Position numbers and translations under genes: made by a program
Source of the DNA: Lepus europaeus
Lineage: Eukaryota > Chordata > Mammalia > Lagomorpha > Leporidae
Assembly: GCF_033115175.1 (NCBI RefSeq)
Contig: NC_084842.1
Coordinates: forward strand, 33,873,549 to 33,937,548
Direction: 5' to 3'
Length of the DNA: 64,000 bases
The notes under the pieces: generated by a model
Told to the model about the DNA's origin: nothing
Databases searched by the model: none
Seen by the model: only the letters and a program-made list of their open reading frames with translations
In this document: piece by piece, positions 34,670 through 46,562 of the stretch
Numbering within the stretch: position 1 is the first letter of the stretch
Layout: every line of letters begins with the position of its first letter

Positions 34670-36650
34670 TTTTATTTTTTAACTTTAATAAATATAAATT
34701 TCCAAAGTACAGCTTTTGAATTATAGTGTTTTTCTCCCCCATAACTCCCCTCCCACTCACAACCATCCCATCTCTCACTCCTCTCCCATCCAATTCTTCA
34801 TCACGATTCATTTTCAATTATCTTTATATATAGAAGATCAACTTAATATATACTAAGTAAAGATTTCAACAGACTGCACCCACAAAGGCTCACAAAGTAT
34901 AGAGTACTGTTTGGGTAGTAGTTTTACCATTAATTCGCATAGTACAACACATTAAGGACAGAGGTCCTACATGGGCAGCAGGTACACAGTGACTCCCATT
35001 GTTGATTTAACAAATGACACTCTTATTTATGACATCAGTAATCACCCAAGGCTCTTGTCTTGAGCTACCAAGGCTATGGAAGCTTCTTGAGTTCACCAAC
35101 TTCGATCTTGTTTAGACAAGGCCATATTCAAAGTGGAAGTTCTCTCCTCCCTTCAGAGAAAGGTACCTCCTTCTTTGATGGCCCGTTCTTTCCACTGGGA
35201 TCTCACTCACAGAGATCTTTCATTTAGGGTGTTTTTTGTTTGTTTGTTTGTTTTTGTTTTGTTTTGTTTTTGTTTTTTGCTACAGTGTCTTGGCTTTCCA
35301 TGCCTGTGAAACTCTCATGGGCTTTTTAGCCAGATCCGAATGCCTTAAGGGCTGACTCTGTTTAGGGCATATGCCATCCAATGAGTCTGCTGTGTATCCT
35401 GCTTCCCATGTAGGATCATTCTCTCCTTTTTAATTCTATCAATTATTATTTGCAGACACTGGTCTTATTTATGTAATCCCTTTGACACTTAATCCTATTG
35501 TTTTGATCGATTGTGAACTTAAACTGATCACTTTAACAAGTGAGATCGCATTGGTACATGCCACCTTGATGGGATTGAATTGGAATCCCCTGGCACATTT
35601 CTAGCTCTACCATTAGGGGTAAGTCTGAGTGAGCATGTGCCGAACTATACGTCTCTTCCCTCTCTTATTTCCACTCTTATATTTAATAGGAATCACTTTT
35701 CAGTTAAATCTAAACCTAAGAATAATTGTGTATTAATTAAAGAGTTCAACCAATGGTATTAAGTAGAACAAAAAAAAATACTAAAAGGAATAAAATAGTA
35801 AGTTATTCCTTGACAGTCAGGACAAAGGCTGATCAAGACATTGTTTCCCATAGTGCCATTTCACTTCAACAGCTTTCCTTTTAGGTGCTAAGTTAGTTGT
35901 CACCAATCAAGGAGAACATATATTTGTCCCTTTGGGACTGGCTTATTTCGTTCAGCATGATGTTTTCCAGATTCCTCCATTTTGTTGCAAATGACCAGAT
36001 TTCATTTTTTTTTTACTGCTGTATAATATTCTATAGAGTGTATATCCCATAATTTCTTTATCTAGTCTTCTGTTGATGGGCATTTAGGTTGATTCCATGT
36101 CTTGGCTATTGTGAATTGAGCTGCAATAAACATTGAGGGCCGGCGCCTCGGCTCAATAGGCTAATCCTCCGCCTGCGGTGCCAGCACACCGGGTTCTAGT
36201 CCCAGTCAGGGTGCCAGATTCTGTCCCGGTTGCTCCTCTTCCTGTCCAGCTCTCTGCTCTGGCCCGGGAAGGCAGTGGAGGATGGCCCAAGTGCTTGGGT
36301 CCTACACCCACATGGGAGACCAGGAGAAGCACCTGGCTCCTGGCTTCGGATCAGCACGGTGCACTGGCCACAGCACGCCAGCCACAGCGGCCATTGGGAG
36401 GTGAACCAATGGAAAAGGAAGACCTTTCTCTATCTCTCTCTCTCTCTCTGTCCACTCTGCCTGTATATATATATATATAAACATTGATGTGCAAACAGTT
36501 CTTTTATTTGCCAATTTAATTTCCTTTGGGTAAATTCCAAGGAGTGGGATGGCTGGGTTGTATGGTAGGGCTATATTCTGGCTTCTGAGCAATCTCCAAC
36601 TGACTTCCATAGTGGCTTTGCCAGTTTGCATTCCCACCAACGGCGACTTA
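34670..36650 (-). mobile_element. Lagomorph L1: 3' UTR plus C-terminal ORF2, 5'-truncated
   Basis: The most complete of the lineage-specific L1s: 3' end at 34675, C-rich tract 34730-34800, then about 1.2 kb of 3' UTR homologous to the forward copy at 30950, then the end of ORF2 from about 35900 on ('ccctttgggactggcttatttc', 'gctgcaataaacattga', 'ccaaggagtgggatggctggg', 'gcattcccaccaacggc'). It stops abruptly at about 36650. A CSINE2 sits inside. Confidence 0.9.
36137..36476 (+). repeat. CSINE2 with (TA)n instead of poly-A tail
   Basis: Full head 'gggccggcgcctcggctc' and body to 'ctctgcctg', then (TA)n without an A run. Target-site duplication 'ataaacattga' at 36126-36136 and 36477-36487 proves it is a retrotransposed unit inside the L1. 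Confidence 0.95.
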
Positions 36651-37854
36651 TGTGACTTGGGATTGTATTATTTCTATAGTAGATAACAATATCAAATTTG
36701 TTACTTTAAGGGGTAAATATCTAAAATAGACATGTGAACAATCTTATGAAATGTCTTAACATCAGAATAAAAATTGTGACAGTTCTGAAAGCAGTTTCAT
36801 TCTTTTGCCAACATAATTCAGAACATTCAATTTAAGCATAGAATTCCAAGTTACTTTTAAACTAAATTCTGATTTTAGGGCTACAATATTGTAGAACAAA
36901 ATTCTTCCAAAGAACTAAGGCACTTGCTTTTGGAGAATAGCTCTAATTTGCTAAGTCAACTATTTTCTTAGATGATTATTTTAACTAATTTTATTTCCTG
37001 TTTATATGTATCCTTCTTTTCTCCTGTAGTGCCTTCCCATGAGAGCTTTCCATGATCCTTAGAAATTTAAGCTATTTGTATAGTAACTTAACAATTGTTT
37101 ATTTGACTATCAAAATTACAGTTTTTGAATTTTTCAGTACCTCAGTGTGTATATGTTGCTTTCTATTATATCTTTTATCAGCATTCTTATTTTACTTGCA
37201 AGTATTCTCAAATAAAATTAACACAAAACTCATTGATCTGACAAAGTTTTGGCAAAAATAAGTTGTTTTATTGCAAATTCCCTAGAGTTTAGGTGTGTTT
37301 AGTGATGGGAAACAGGCAGGGACCAAGTCCTTAATCCAAAGAATTGGGTGATTTCTTCTCAAGTTTTACCTCATACCATGGGTTACCTCATACCTCATAC
37401 CTGTTATAAACATCTGATATTGAGGGTGATGTCTCATTTGCAAATTAGAGGCTCTTTAAATCAAAACATGCAATATAGGGAATGAGATGTTAGATTGTGA
37501 AGTGAGCTGCTGGACTCTGTCGGTTAAAGCAGTTCCAGGCATCCTAAACTGCAGCAGTTAGGGAGCTATGAAGCAGTTCTACCTGCTCCATTGTCCCAGG
37601 CACAGAGAACTTGTTAGCCATTTAGTTATAGTCCCCCAAACCAGTCTTCTCATTCTCTTCCCTTTGGTTTTAAATGGTACCACTTTGCATCTTATCCTGA
37701 TGCTGAATTTCTCACTGATCTGCTCATGTGTCCCAAATTGCTGACCCATTACTGTCTACCCCACACTAAGAGCCTTGAGTTACCCCACTCTAAACATTCT
37801 GGACACAACCACATCACCTCAGTTAGAATGAAGACTATGACAGAATATAACAGT
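36651..37854. other. Unique intergenic DNA
   Basis: No repeat or gene recognised. A small 'acctcatac' tandem triplet occurs around 37368-37400. Confidence 0.5.
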
Positions 37855-38060
37855 GCCGCTTGCAAGGCATTATATGAAGTAATTTAACAATGTTCATTTA
37901 TAACAGCCTAGGATTTAGTATTATAATAGTGGTTTCTAATTTACAGATGAGACAATCAAAGAACAAAACAGTTAAGAGTTAAATCCATTGCCTTCCAGCT
38001 GGCAAGTGCCAGAGTTAGAACTCAAACCCAAGCAATCAACCCTGAGGTTTATTAATTGTT
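37855..38060 (-). repeat. MIR SINE
   Basis: 'atttacagatgagacaatcaaag', 'ccagctggcaagtgccagag' and 'agaactcaaacccaagcaa' follow the MIR consensus complement very clearly. Confidence 0.85.
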
Positions 38061-38185
38061 GTGCTCTGCTGTGTAATCATCCTGGATTTTATGGATCAGA
38101 CTTTCTTATGCAAAGATACTATGCTCTATTAATTTTTTTTCAGTAATAAGTTACTTATGACATTTGAGTTTTCAAGACACTACTA

Positions 38186-38560
38186 GGCCAGTGCTGTGGC
38201 TCACTTGGCTAATCCTCCACCTGTGGCACCGGCATCCTGGGTTCTAGTCCCTGTTGGGGTACTGGGTACTAGTCTTGGTTGTTCCTCTTCCAGTCCAGTT
38301 CTCTGCTGTGGCCCAGGAGTGCAGTGGAGGATGGCCCAAGTGCTTAGGTCCATGCACCCGCATGGGAGACCAGGAGGAAGTACCTGGATCCTGGCTTCGG
38401 ATTGGTGCAGCGCCTCTGTAGCGGCCATTAGAGGAGTGAACCAACGGAAGGAAGACCTTTCTCTCTGTCTCTCTCTCACTGTCTATAACTCTCTCTCTAT
38501 CTCTCTCTCACTGTCTAACTCTACCTGGCAAAAAATTACAAAAAAAAAACAAAACAGTAA
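38186..38560 (+). repeat. CSINE2-type copy with duplicated CT region
   Basis: Head 'ggccagtgctgtggctcac', B box 'gggttctagtccctg', then (CT)n-rich end in which 'ctctctctcactgtctaac/ataactct' occurs twice (38466-38525). Confidence 0.93.
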
Positions 38561-39253
38561 AAACATCATGATGTCAAGTTAAACAATGTTTTATGTGATA
38601 TAAACTGAATATTATCACATATTTCTACATTAAAAATTATAAAATTGCAATAGAATCATATGTAACCACTTATCACTAGTTTTTAGGGTCTGACTTTCTG
38701 TGTTTAGAGAAATAAATAAATCTTTTTTCTTTTAGGATCCATTTGGTAAGAAAACACAGAATTTTATTTCAACTCTGAAAACTAATTTTCTTATATTCCA
38801 TATTACATGTATACTCCAGTATATATACTCCAGAAGATCATAAACCATTTAAAAATGTATCAGTATTTCTCAAGCTCCTCTTACCTTTTGTTTTCCAAAA
38901 TTTCTTGCTTGTTCTATTATCACTTCAAGAATATCAGTACTTAGAGTTAAAACTTAATCCAAATCTCACCTCTTCAAGCCCTCTTTCTGATTATCTCAGC
39001 CTCAAATTATGCATTTCAATAACATTATGATCTTTTCATTTATTTTGATTTTAATGAATTTTAGTTTAGTGATTGTATTTTTATTAACATGAAATAATAT
39101 TTTATTATATAAAAACATATTTCATGTATTTAATAGATATAATTCTAAGAAGATAAGGGAAGTATGGTTGTCCTCTTAAGGCATTTTAAGACTAATCTGA
39201 AATTTAACTTGTCATTTAAATTTTTATTTTTGTTGTTGTTGTCTACCTCACTA
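38561..39253. other. AT-rich DNA, nothing recognised
   Basis: No repeat or gene identified. Confidence 0.5.
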
Positions 39254-39543
39254 TACAGCGTTCCCTGACTTGTGATAGTTCCACTTAAAATTTGTTGAAT
39301 TTACAATGGTAAGAAAGTCATACTTTTGGTAGACACCATACTTAAATTTTTGAAATTTGATATTTTCATGGGTTAGGTCTGACGGTCTTTCTTGAATGCA
39401 GCTCCCTGTAAACGCTGCAATCAAATGGGTAACAATCGATAGTCTATAGGTTAAGTTATAAAATGCATTTTGACTTGCAGCATTTTTTAACTTATGATGG
39501 GTTTATCAGAATATAACCTCATCATAAATTAAGCAGCATCTAT
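39254..39543 (+). mobile_element. TcMar-Tigger-type non-autonomous DNA transposon, copy B
   Basis: Left end 'tacagcgttccctgacttgtgat' and right end 'atcataaattaagcagcatcta' are diverged inverted repeats; the centre has 'gggttaggtctgac' and 'gcattttgacttgcagca'. Related to copy A at 21786-22143. Confidence 0.55.
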
Positions 39544-40360
39544 ATTGAAACTTCTTTGGATACAGGGACTTAGGATAGAGCTCTCAGTTCTCCTAACTGA
39601 CAAGGCATTTTTTTCATACTAGATATTTATTCAACAAAATGAAAGCAAACAGCGGTGAATTTGCCACTAAGTTGTGTGTCCCATGCAACGAAAGAAAGCA
39701 TTCAGATTTGCAGATTCAGCTTATCTGAACTTCTGAACTCAATTGGCATGACACTGATGTATTTGGAACTTTTGTGCTTATATCATGGAAAAGACACTTT
39801 AAAATACTGTATTCGCTTTAAGAGATTCTCAGGCAAAATGTGAAGAAAAGTTCTCTTGGAAAAAGAGAGTTAAGTTTTAGAAGAAACGATTGGCCTTCTT
39901 TACTTGATCTTTAGTAAATAGAATTGAGCTGAGATGTTTCAGCTTTGACAGTTTTAGATAACTCCACTTTTTCTCTAATTTCTCTAATTGAAGGAGCAAT
40001 GACAACAGATATTCTTCTCTTTCCTTGTCTTATGGTTCCATTGCCTTGGTACCCATGTGGGAAGTGACCTAATAGGAAGGTAACAAATAGATTCAGAACC
40101 CCTCATGTAACTTGAGACTTCCACACAGAAAATGCCTTAGGTTCTATATGATAAAATGCATATTTATGATTAACAGCAGGTGATACTTTACCCATTTCTT
40201 CTATCCAATGTGAAAAGTAAAAATGGACATTTAAAAGATAAGTGTATCACTTTTTCTTAATCTAGTGGTTGAATTGTCACATAGAAAAAGTACTGATGAC
40301 CAGCACTTGGTGTTCCTAGATACAGATTAATTAGAAGCCAATATTAAAACTATGCTCAGG
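39544..40360. other. Unique DNA, nothing recognised
   Basis: No repeat or gene identified; the frame at 39655-39843 has no recognisable domain. Confidence 0.5.
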
Positions 40361-40702
40361 GGCCGGCATTGTGATGCATCAGGTTAAGCCACCCCCTGTG
40401 ACACCAGCATCCCATATCAGAGCACTGGTTCTGTTCTCCCTGCTCTGCTTCCAATTCAGCTCCCTGCTAATGGGCCTGGCAAAGCAGCAGAAGACAATCC
40501 TAGTGCTTGAACCACTGCCACCCATATGGGAAACAGATGGAGTTCCAGGCTTCTGGCTTGAACCTGGCCCAGGCCCACCTGTTGTGGTCATTTGGGAGTA
40601 AACCAGCTGATGGAAGATTTCTGTTTGTCCTTCCCTTTCTCTGTCACTCTACTTTTCAGTTAAGTAAAATAAATCTCAGGAAAAAAAAAAAAAACAAAAA
40701 AC
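40361..40702 (+). repeat. CSINE
   Basis: Head 'ggggccggcattgtgatgcatc', 'gccacccatatgggaaacag' and an A14 tail with C interruptions. Confidence 0.92.
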
Positions 40703-43301
40703 CTGTGTGTTTTAGCAACTCAGGGACTTCCTTTAAAAACAAGACATACATGATATTTTTGATTAAATTTCATTTTCTTTGAGATAAGACCCACATATTT
40801 CATATTAAATTATTTATGAAAGATCAACAATAAAAATTCCGTCTAAATGTTAATACCCAATCTTTCTGAGTAAAGTCATGTCTACTCATGTATTGCATAG
40901 TATGTTCTACAAATACAAACAAATTTCTAAGCACAGAATGCAAAAGTTTTAACCATTGCATGTAAAAGAACATAGATAGGTAAATTGATTTTCTGAATAT
41001 TTATGTCATTTACTAGTAATAAATATTTGTTGTTAAAAGATGATATAGATTTTATTATTAATTATAGTTTTCAAGTTTGCAGTTTGAGTCTAATTTGTTC
41101 AGAGAAGTGAGAAAGTACATTTGGTGTATTTCTTAGCATGTTTTATTGACTTTTTTATATTTATTGATTGAACATGTTCTTTCTTCTTGGAAAAACATAG
41201 TAAACAGTATAGTCTCTCACAATAAGGAAACTCAATAATGAGAATATTTGGACAGCCTTTTAGGCCTACTTCACCAGCTTGAGGGACTAAAAAGATCAGA
41301 TTTCTTCTACTAATTAAATTGATATAGCTCTACATACCCTGGAATAATCTCACATACTTGGGAGTGTTAATCTTATAATTAAGACATTGTTGCTCCTGAG
41401 TTGGAGGCATTATCAAAAATCAGGAGCACCATTTGGAGGCTAAAAGATACTTTGTGGGTTATTTTGGAACAGGTGCCTCCAAGCTGGATGATCAGTAGGA
41501 AGTCCAGCTTTCTGCACCTCTACCAACAGCATAGAATCATTGGAGAGCTGTCTGGAAATTGTCACTGCCAGGGAAGTATGATACATAGAGAAGTGCTGAT
41601 TCAATTTAACTCAAAGAGAATGACCTGGAACAAGAGTCAATATTGCATGTGGTTTATGCCCATTCCTTTGCAAATGTGGTTATTTCATTGCTGAAATAGC
41701 AAAATCTTTTTGAGGGTAACCAAGGGAGAAGAGAAAGTTAAGTGGATCTCCTTGTTCTTCTTCCAAAGTAACTATGGTCTCTCCATACTTTAAGATACCT
41801 GAGCTCCTATTTTTACAATAAAATATGATCTATGCATGGCTGTTAACTACAAAGCAGGCTTTTAACATTTTTGACTTCAGGAATACTGATCCCACAATCG
41901 GTTGTTCCCACAAACATCTAGTCCCTGACATTGTGCCTTGGTGCCAGTTTCAGTTCCTTGCTATCAGGAACAGTTCCTCTTTGAGAAAATGTTAACCTTT
42001 CCTGCTCGCTAATCTCTGTTGGTATTTCCTCAAAAGGAAGAGGAAACGGGATCTTGATCTCTTCTTTCACTGGAAGTTCCTTGCACTTTGCAAATTTTCC
42101 CAGAAAATTTTGAGTTACTCTGTATAGCAACAGGTAGCATGGTTGAGGCAGCTGGAAATATTTAGAAACATCCAAATTGTGTTACTTTGGGATGATGAAT
42201 TACAGCTATGAAATAAGGAAAGTGTTTTTATTTAAGTTTTAAAACTACCAGGTCAAAGCAAATTTTTATTTTTAAGAAAATCTCTCCATTCTTTCTACTT
42301 CAATTTTGCCAAGAAAATTTCAGAAGAAGCTCTTCCCCGAATAATTTTAAATTGATATTCTTTCATTTTTCTTAAATTACATACAATAATTGTGATTGAA
42401 ACTTTCAGGGAAAATTAGTGAACTCTGTTTAGAAAATTAGTTTGAATTTCCTGTATAAATATAAGCCCTTAAAACATGGACGTTCTACACCTTTAGCTAT
42501 ACCTTTGTAATGTTAGATAGAAAAGAGTTTCTTTAAATTTTATTTATTTGAGGGCATATATTTAGATTCTATTTTTTATTTGAAAAATATTCCTTACCTG
42601 GATATTTCCTTCCTTTAGGAAATTATTCTGAAAATTAAAAACATTCTAAATAAAATATATACTTCTGAAATTGATAAGGTCATTTTGTTAGTATAGTTAA
42701 AACAAAATCAATCCATTCAGATAATAAGCAGTTTGAATTATTATGCTGGAAATATAAACATCCTACATGTTTAAGCATCCTTGACTTTTCTTTTCTATGT
42801 AAATTCAAAATAGTTGCTTCTCAAAATATTTTGAATGAGTAAGCAAAACTTGAAATAATCTTAGGCTATGTGAAGATAAAATAATTTCCATGTTTACTAA
42901 AAGAGGATTGAGAAATTTTTTTAAAAAAAGTATTGTCATTACAGAAATACAGTTGAGGACCCTTGCCCAGAGCAGAAGCTGGCCTCCGGAGGTTGAGGTC
43001 AAGATTGCTTCAGCCTCTGCACCTCAAGGATCCAGAATACACAGTTCCCTCTCATTCCCGGTAGTCCCATTAGGAGACATTATTTTCCTTTTAAACCAAA
43101 GAAGTAAAAAAGTTATAAAATACATGCTACTTTCTGGAAATGGAAGTCCATGAACACTGTATTCATATTTCTTAGTGTAACTCCCTTAATTTATTCCAGG
43201 GTCCTGACTCACGCCTCTTTTTTAAAGTAAAATAGGATGCCTTCAGTTGGCCATAGCTGTTTTCTGGTAAGGTTTGTCTGAAAAACATAAAAAGAGAGTA
43301 T
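40703..43301. other. Unique DNA, 2.6 kb without recognisable repeats
   Basis: No transposon seen. Two segments with more balanced composition, 41390-41700 and 41880-42190, hold open frames of 97 (+) and 85 (-) residues with no recognisable domain or splice context. They may be conserved non-coding elements or old retropseudogene scraps; neither can be decided by eye. Confidence 0.5.
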
Positions 43302-43433
43302 TCCCACTGGCGCCGTGGCTCACTATGCTAATCCTCCGCCTGTGGCACCAGTACCCCGGGTTCTAGTCCCGGTTGGGGCACCGGATTCTGTCCCAGTTGC
43401 TCCTCTTCCACTCCAGGCTCTCTGCTGTGGCTA
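43302..43433 (+). repeat. CSINE2 5' half (left arm of an inverted chimera)
   Basis: 'actggcgccgtggctcac', B box 'gggttctagtcccgg', ends at 'ctctctgctgtgg' and passes without tail into a reverse CSINE. Confidence 0.92.
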
Positions 43434-43648
43434 AGTCTGGGCCAGGCCAAAGCCAGGAGCCTGTAGCTTCATCCAGGTCTCCCACATCGGGCACGGGCCC
43501 AGTGACTTGGACCATCTTCCACTGCTTCCCAGGCACGTTAGCAGGGAGCTAGATTGGAAGTGGAGCAGATGGGAATTGGACCAGGGCCCATATGCGATGC
43601 CAGTGTTGCAGGTGATGGCCTAATTCCTATGCCACAACAGCGGCCCCC
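43434..43648 (-). repeat. CSINE 5' half (right arm of an inverted chimera)
   Basis: From 'ctgggccaggccaaagcc' to reverse head 'tgccacaacagcggccccc'. Its own 3' third, with the CT region and tail, is missing. Confidence 0.92.
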
Positions 43649-43944
43649 AACTTGTTTTCTTTTGTATATTGAGAATCACTGTTAGTTTCATCTAAAAATT
43701 AGTCTGCTGTAAAATAATGTATGTGAAAACCTCTGATGTAGGCAATGGATTGCTAATGAAATGTTTTAGGCATGACAGTAAGATGATCATCTCTACAATT
43801 TGCAAACAGTATGTTAACAGTAGCAATGGAAAGTGGTTTGCAATCTAGACTCAGGATGACCAATACTGATGTTATTTGTAATAGTTAAAAGATCAGGGTG
43901 CAAACTACAGGAAGTTTTAGTTCCATATCTCTTCTGTCCCTTAG

Positions 43945-45215
43945 AACAACAACAACAATACAGTGGACAAATGAGATATATCAAACTGTAAACTTCTGTA
44001 TAGCAAATGAAATGACAAAATGAAAAGGCAATCAATCTACAGAATGTGGAAAAATATTTGCAAATCATCTCTCTAAAAAGTGGTTAATGTCCATAATATA
44101 TGAAGAACTCACACAACTCAACACCAGAAAAATAAATTTTTAAATGGGTAAAACCTTGAAATAGGCATTTCTCTAAGACACACAGGTAACCAAAAGGTTT
44201 ATGCAAAAATGATCAACATCACTGATCATCAGGTAAATGAAAATCAAAGCCAATTGAGACACTACCTCACTCCTGTTAGATAGCTGATGCTAGGGCTGGC
44301 ATTGTGGAGCAGTGAATAAAGCTGCCACCTGCAGTGCCAGCATCCCATCTGGACACCGGTTCATGTCCCGGCTGATCCACCTCCAATTCAATTCCCTGCT
44401 GATGGCCAGCATAACATGGCCCTGGTGTCTGGACTTCTGCCACATCATGGAGTATCAGAAGAATCTCCTGGCTCCTGGCTTTAGCCTGGCCCGAGCACTG
44501 GCTGTTTCAGCCATCTGGGGAGTGAAACAGTGGATGGAAGTTTCTCTCAATATACAACAAGATGACCTTAACAAAAAAGATAAAGTTTACCACAAAGACA
44601 AGAGATGACAAGTGCCGGCAAAGTTGTAGAGATACAATAAACCGTATACACTGCTGTGGGAATATGAATTCATATGGCCATTTTTATGTGATCCAGCAAT
44701 CACTCCTTAATACACACACAAACACACATACACATAGGAAATGAAATCAGTATTTCAAAAATACACCTGCACTCCCATGTTCATTGCAGCATTATTCATA
44801 ACAACCAAGATGTGAAAGCAATCTAAGTGTCCATCAAAGGATAAACAGATTAAGATATGATATATTTATTATAGAATACTATCCAATCATATAAAAGAAG
44901 GAAATCCTATCACTTGCAATATCATAAATGAACACGGAGGACATTATACAAAATGAAGCCAAGTACAGGAAGATGAATCGGTATGATTTTGCTTATACGT
45001 GGAATCTAAAAAGTCAAACATAAAAATAGAGTAGAACTGTGGTTGTTAGGAGTTGAGCTATAAGAAGAAATGGGAGAGGTGTTGATTAAATTATGGGATC
45101 TAATGGACAACATGGATAGTGATGGATGTGATAATTAATTTGATTGAAATAATCATTATACAATATATATTTATGTAAAATAAAGTAATATATAAGAAGA
45201 GAACATTCATTCATG
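43945..45215 (+). mobile_element. Old L1, ORF2 3' end and 3' UTR, split by a CSINE
   Basis: 'aaaatatttgcaaatcatct', 'aacatcactgatcatcagg', then after the SINE 'gttcattgcagcattattcat', 'taagtgtccatcaaaggat', 'acgtggaatctaaaa' and 'tatatttatgtaaaataaag'. Forward strand, diverged, no intact frame. Confidence 0.87.
44293..44555 (+). repeat. CSINE in old L1
   Basis: 'gggctggcattgtggagcag', 'gctcctggctttagcctggc' and 'ccatctggggagtgaaac'; it breaks off before the CT tail. Confidence 0.88.
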
Positions 45216-45433
45216 ACTTTTTTAGTCAGAGTGAAATTAATCTTCAAAAAGAAATGGTTAAGTGAATATCTATGTCAGTCTGTATATCTGCATGTATATA
45301 CCAACACATACATACATATATATAATCCCTTTAATCAATTGTTTTCTACCATTCCCCTGGGACCACAAAAATTTCTATTATTGTTAAAATCTCCTTATGG
45401 CATATTAAAGAGCAGGACTCAGAATTTGTACTT

Positions 45434-45770
45434 TTTTTTTTAGATTCATTTATTTATTTGAAAGTCAGAGTTACACAGAGAGAAAAGGAGAGGCAGAGAG
45501 AGAGCAAAAAGTCTTTCATCCACTGGTTCACTCCCCAGTTGACTGCAATGGCCAGAGCTGTGCTGATCTGAAGCTGGGGACCAGGAGCTTCCTCCAGGTC
45601 TCCCATGCATGTGCAGGGGCCCAAGGACCCGGACCATCTTCCAATGCTTTCCCAGGCCACAGCAGAGAGCTGGATCCGAAGTGGAGCATCTGGGACTTGA
45701 ACCAGCACCCATATGGGATGCCAGCACTGCAGGAGGCAGCTTTACCTGCTACACCACAGCGCCAGCCCCG
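45434..45770 (-). repeat. CSINE with perfect 13-base target-site duplication
   Basis: Reverse copy, head 'accacagcgccagcccc'. 'agaatttgtactt' occurs at 45421-45433 and 45771-45783. The older-subfamily 3' end ('tatttatttgaaagtcag') shows these were also active fairly recently. Confidence 0.95.
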
Positions 45771-46244
45771 AGAATTTGTACTTCTAACAAATGCTCAGGT
45801 GATGCAGCTGCTACTTGTTTGTGACCACACTTTGAGAACTGTTGTTCTAGAGAGAATTTTAAGTCCCAATAATGAAAAATTGAATGTCACAGGTGCCAAA
45901 ATACTAGAAATGAAAATTGCTTTGATTTTCATGAAAACAAAAACAGTCAGTTTTTAATTTAATTGGTAAAAATATTAGAAATATAAGACATAAGGGTAAT
46001 AAAGATATAGAAGGATTGGTTAAATAATGATAAATTCAAGAAATTATAAAAAATAAAAAGTTGAAGGCAATCCATTCAGTTACTTAAGAGATGATTGAGT
46101 AAGCTACTATTTTTGAAAGATACCAAGGGCTCTTATCTTCTCCAGAGGGAAATTCAAGGTGAAATTTAGTATGAAATAATGCATGAAAAACTTGGATATA
46201 TGTAAGGAATAATTCCTTTCATAATGGTAGTAAAAATAGCTTAT
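45771..46244. other. AT-rich DNA, nothing recognised
   Basis: No repeat or gene identified. Confidence 0.45.
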
Positions 46245-46562
46245 TGCTGGGGTAGGTGCTATGGTGCAATAGGTTACAACACCTGCTTGGATGTGTGCGT
46301 CCCATATTAGACTGTTTGAGATTGAGCCCCACCTCACCTTCATTTCAATGCTCCATGTTAATGCACACCTTGGGTGAGAGTACATCATGGCTCCTGGACT
46401 AGGGTTCCTGTCACTCACATAGGATACCCAGATAGAGTCCCTGGTTACTGGCTTCAGTCTTTCCCAGACCTTGCTCTTATGGATATTTGGGTAGTGAACT
46501 GGTGGCTGGAAGGTTGATAACTCTGCCTTTCAAGTATAAATAAATACATACATAATAAAAAA
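46245..46562 (+). repeat. CSINE (old)
   Basis: 'ggtaggtgctatggtgcaatag', 'tggctcctggactagg' and 'ctctgcctttcaagtataaat'. Confidence 0.82.

Noticed and set aside
30950-36650. Possibility of an intact, mobile L1
   Set aside because: All lagomorph L1 copies here are 5'-truncated to the 3' UTR or the last part of ORF2; none has a full reading frame.
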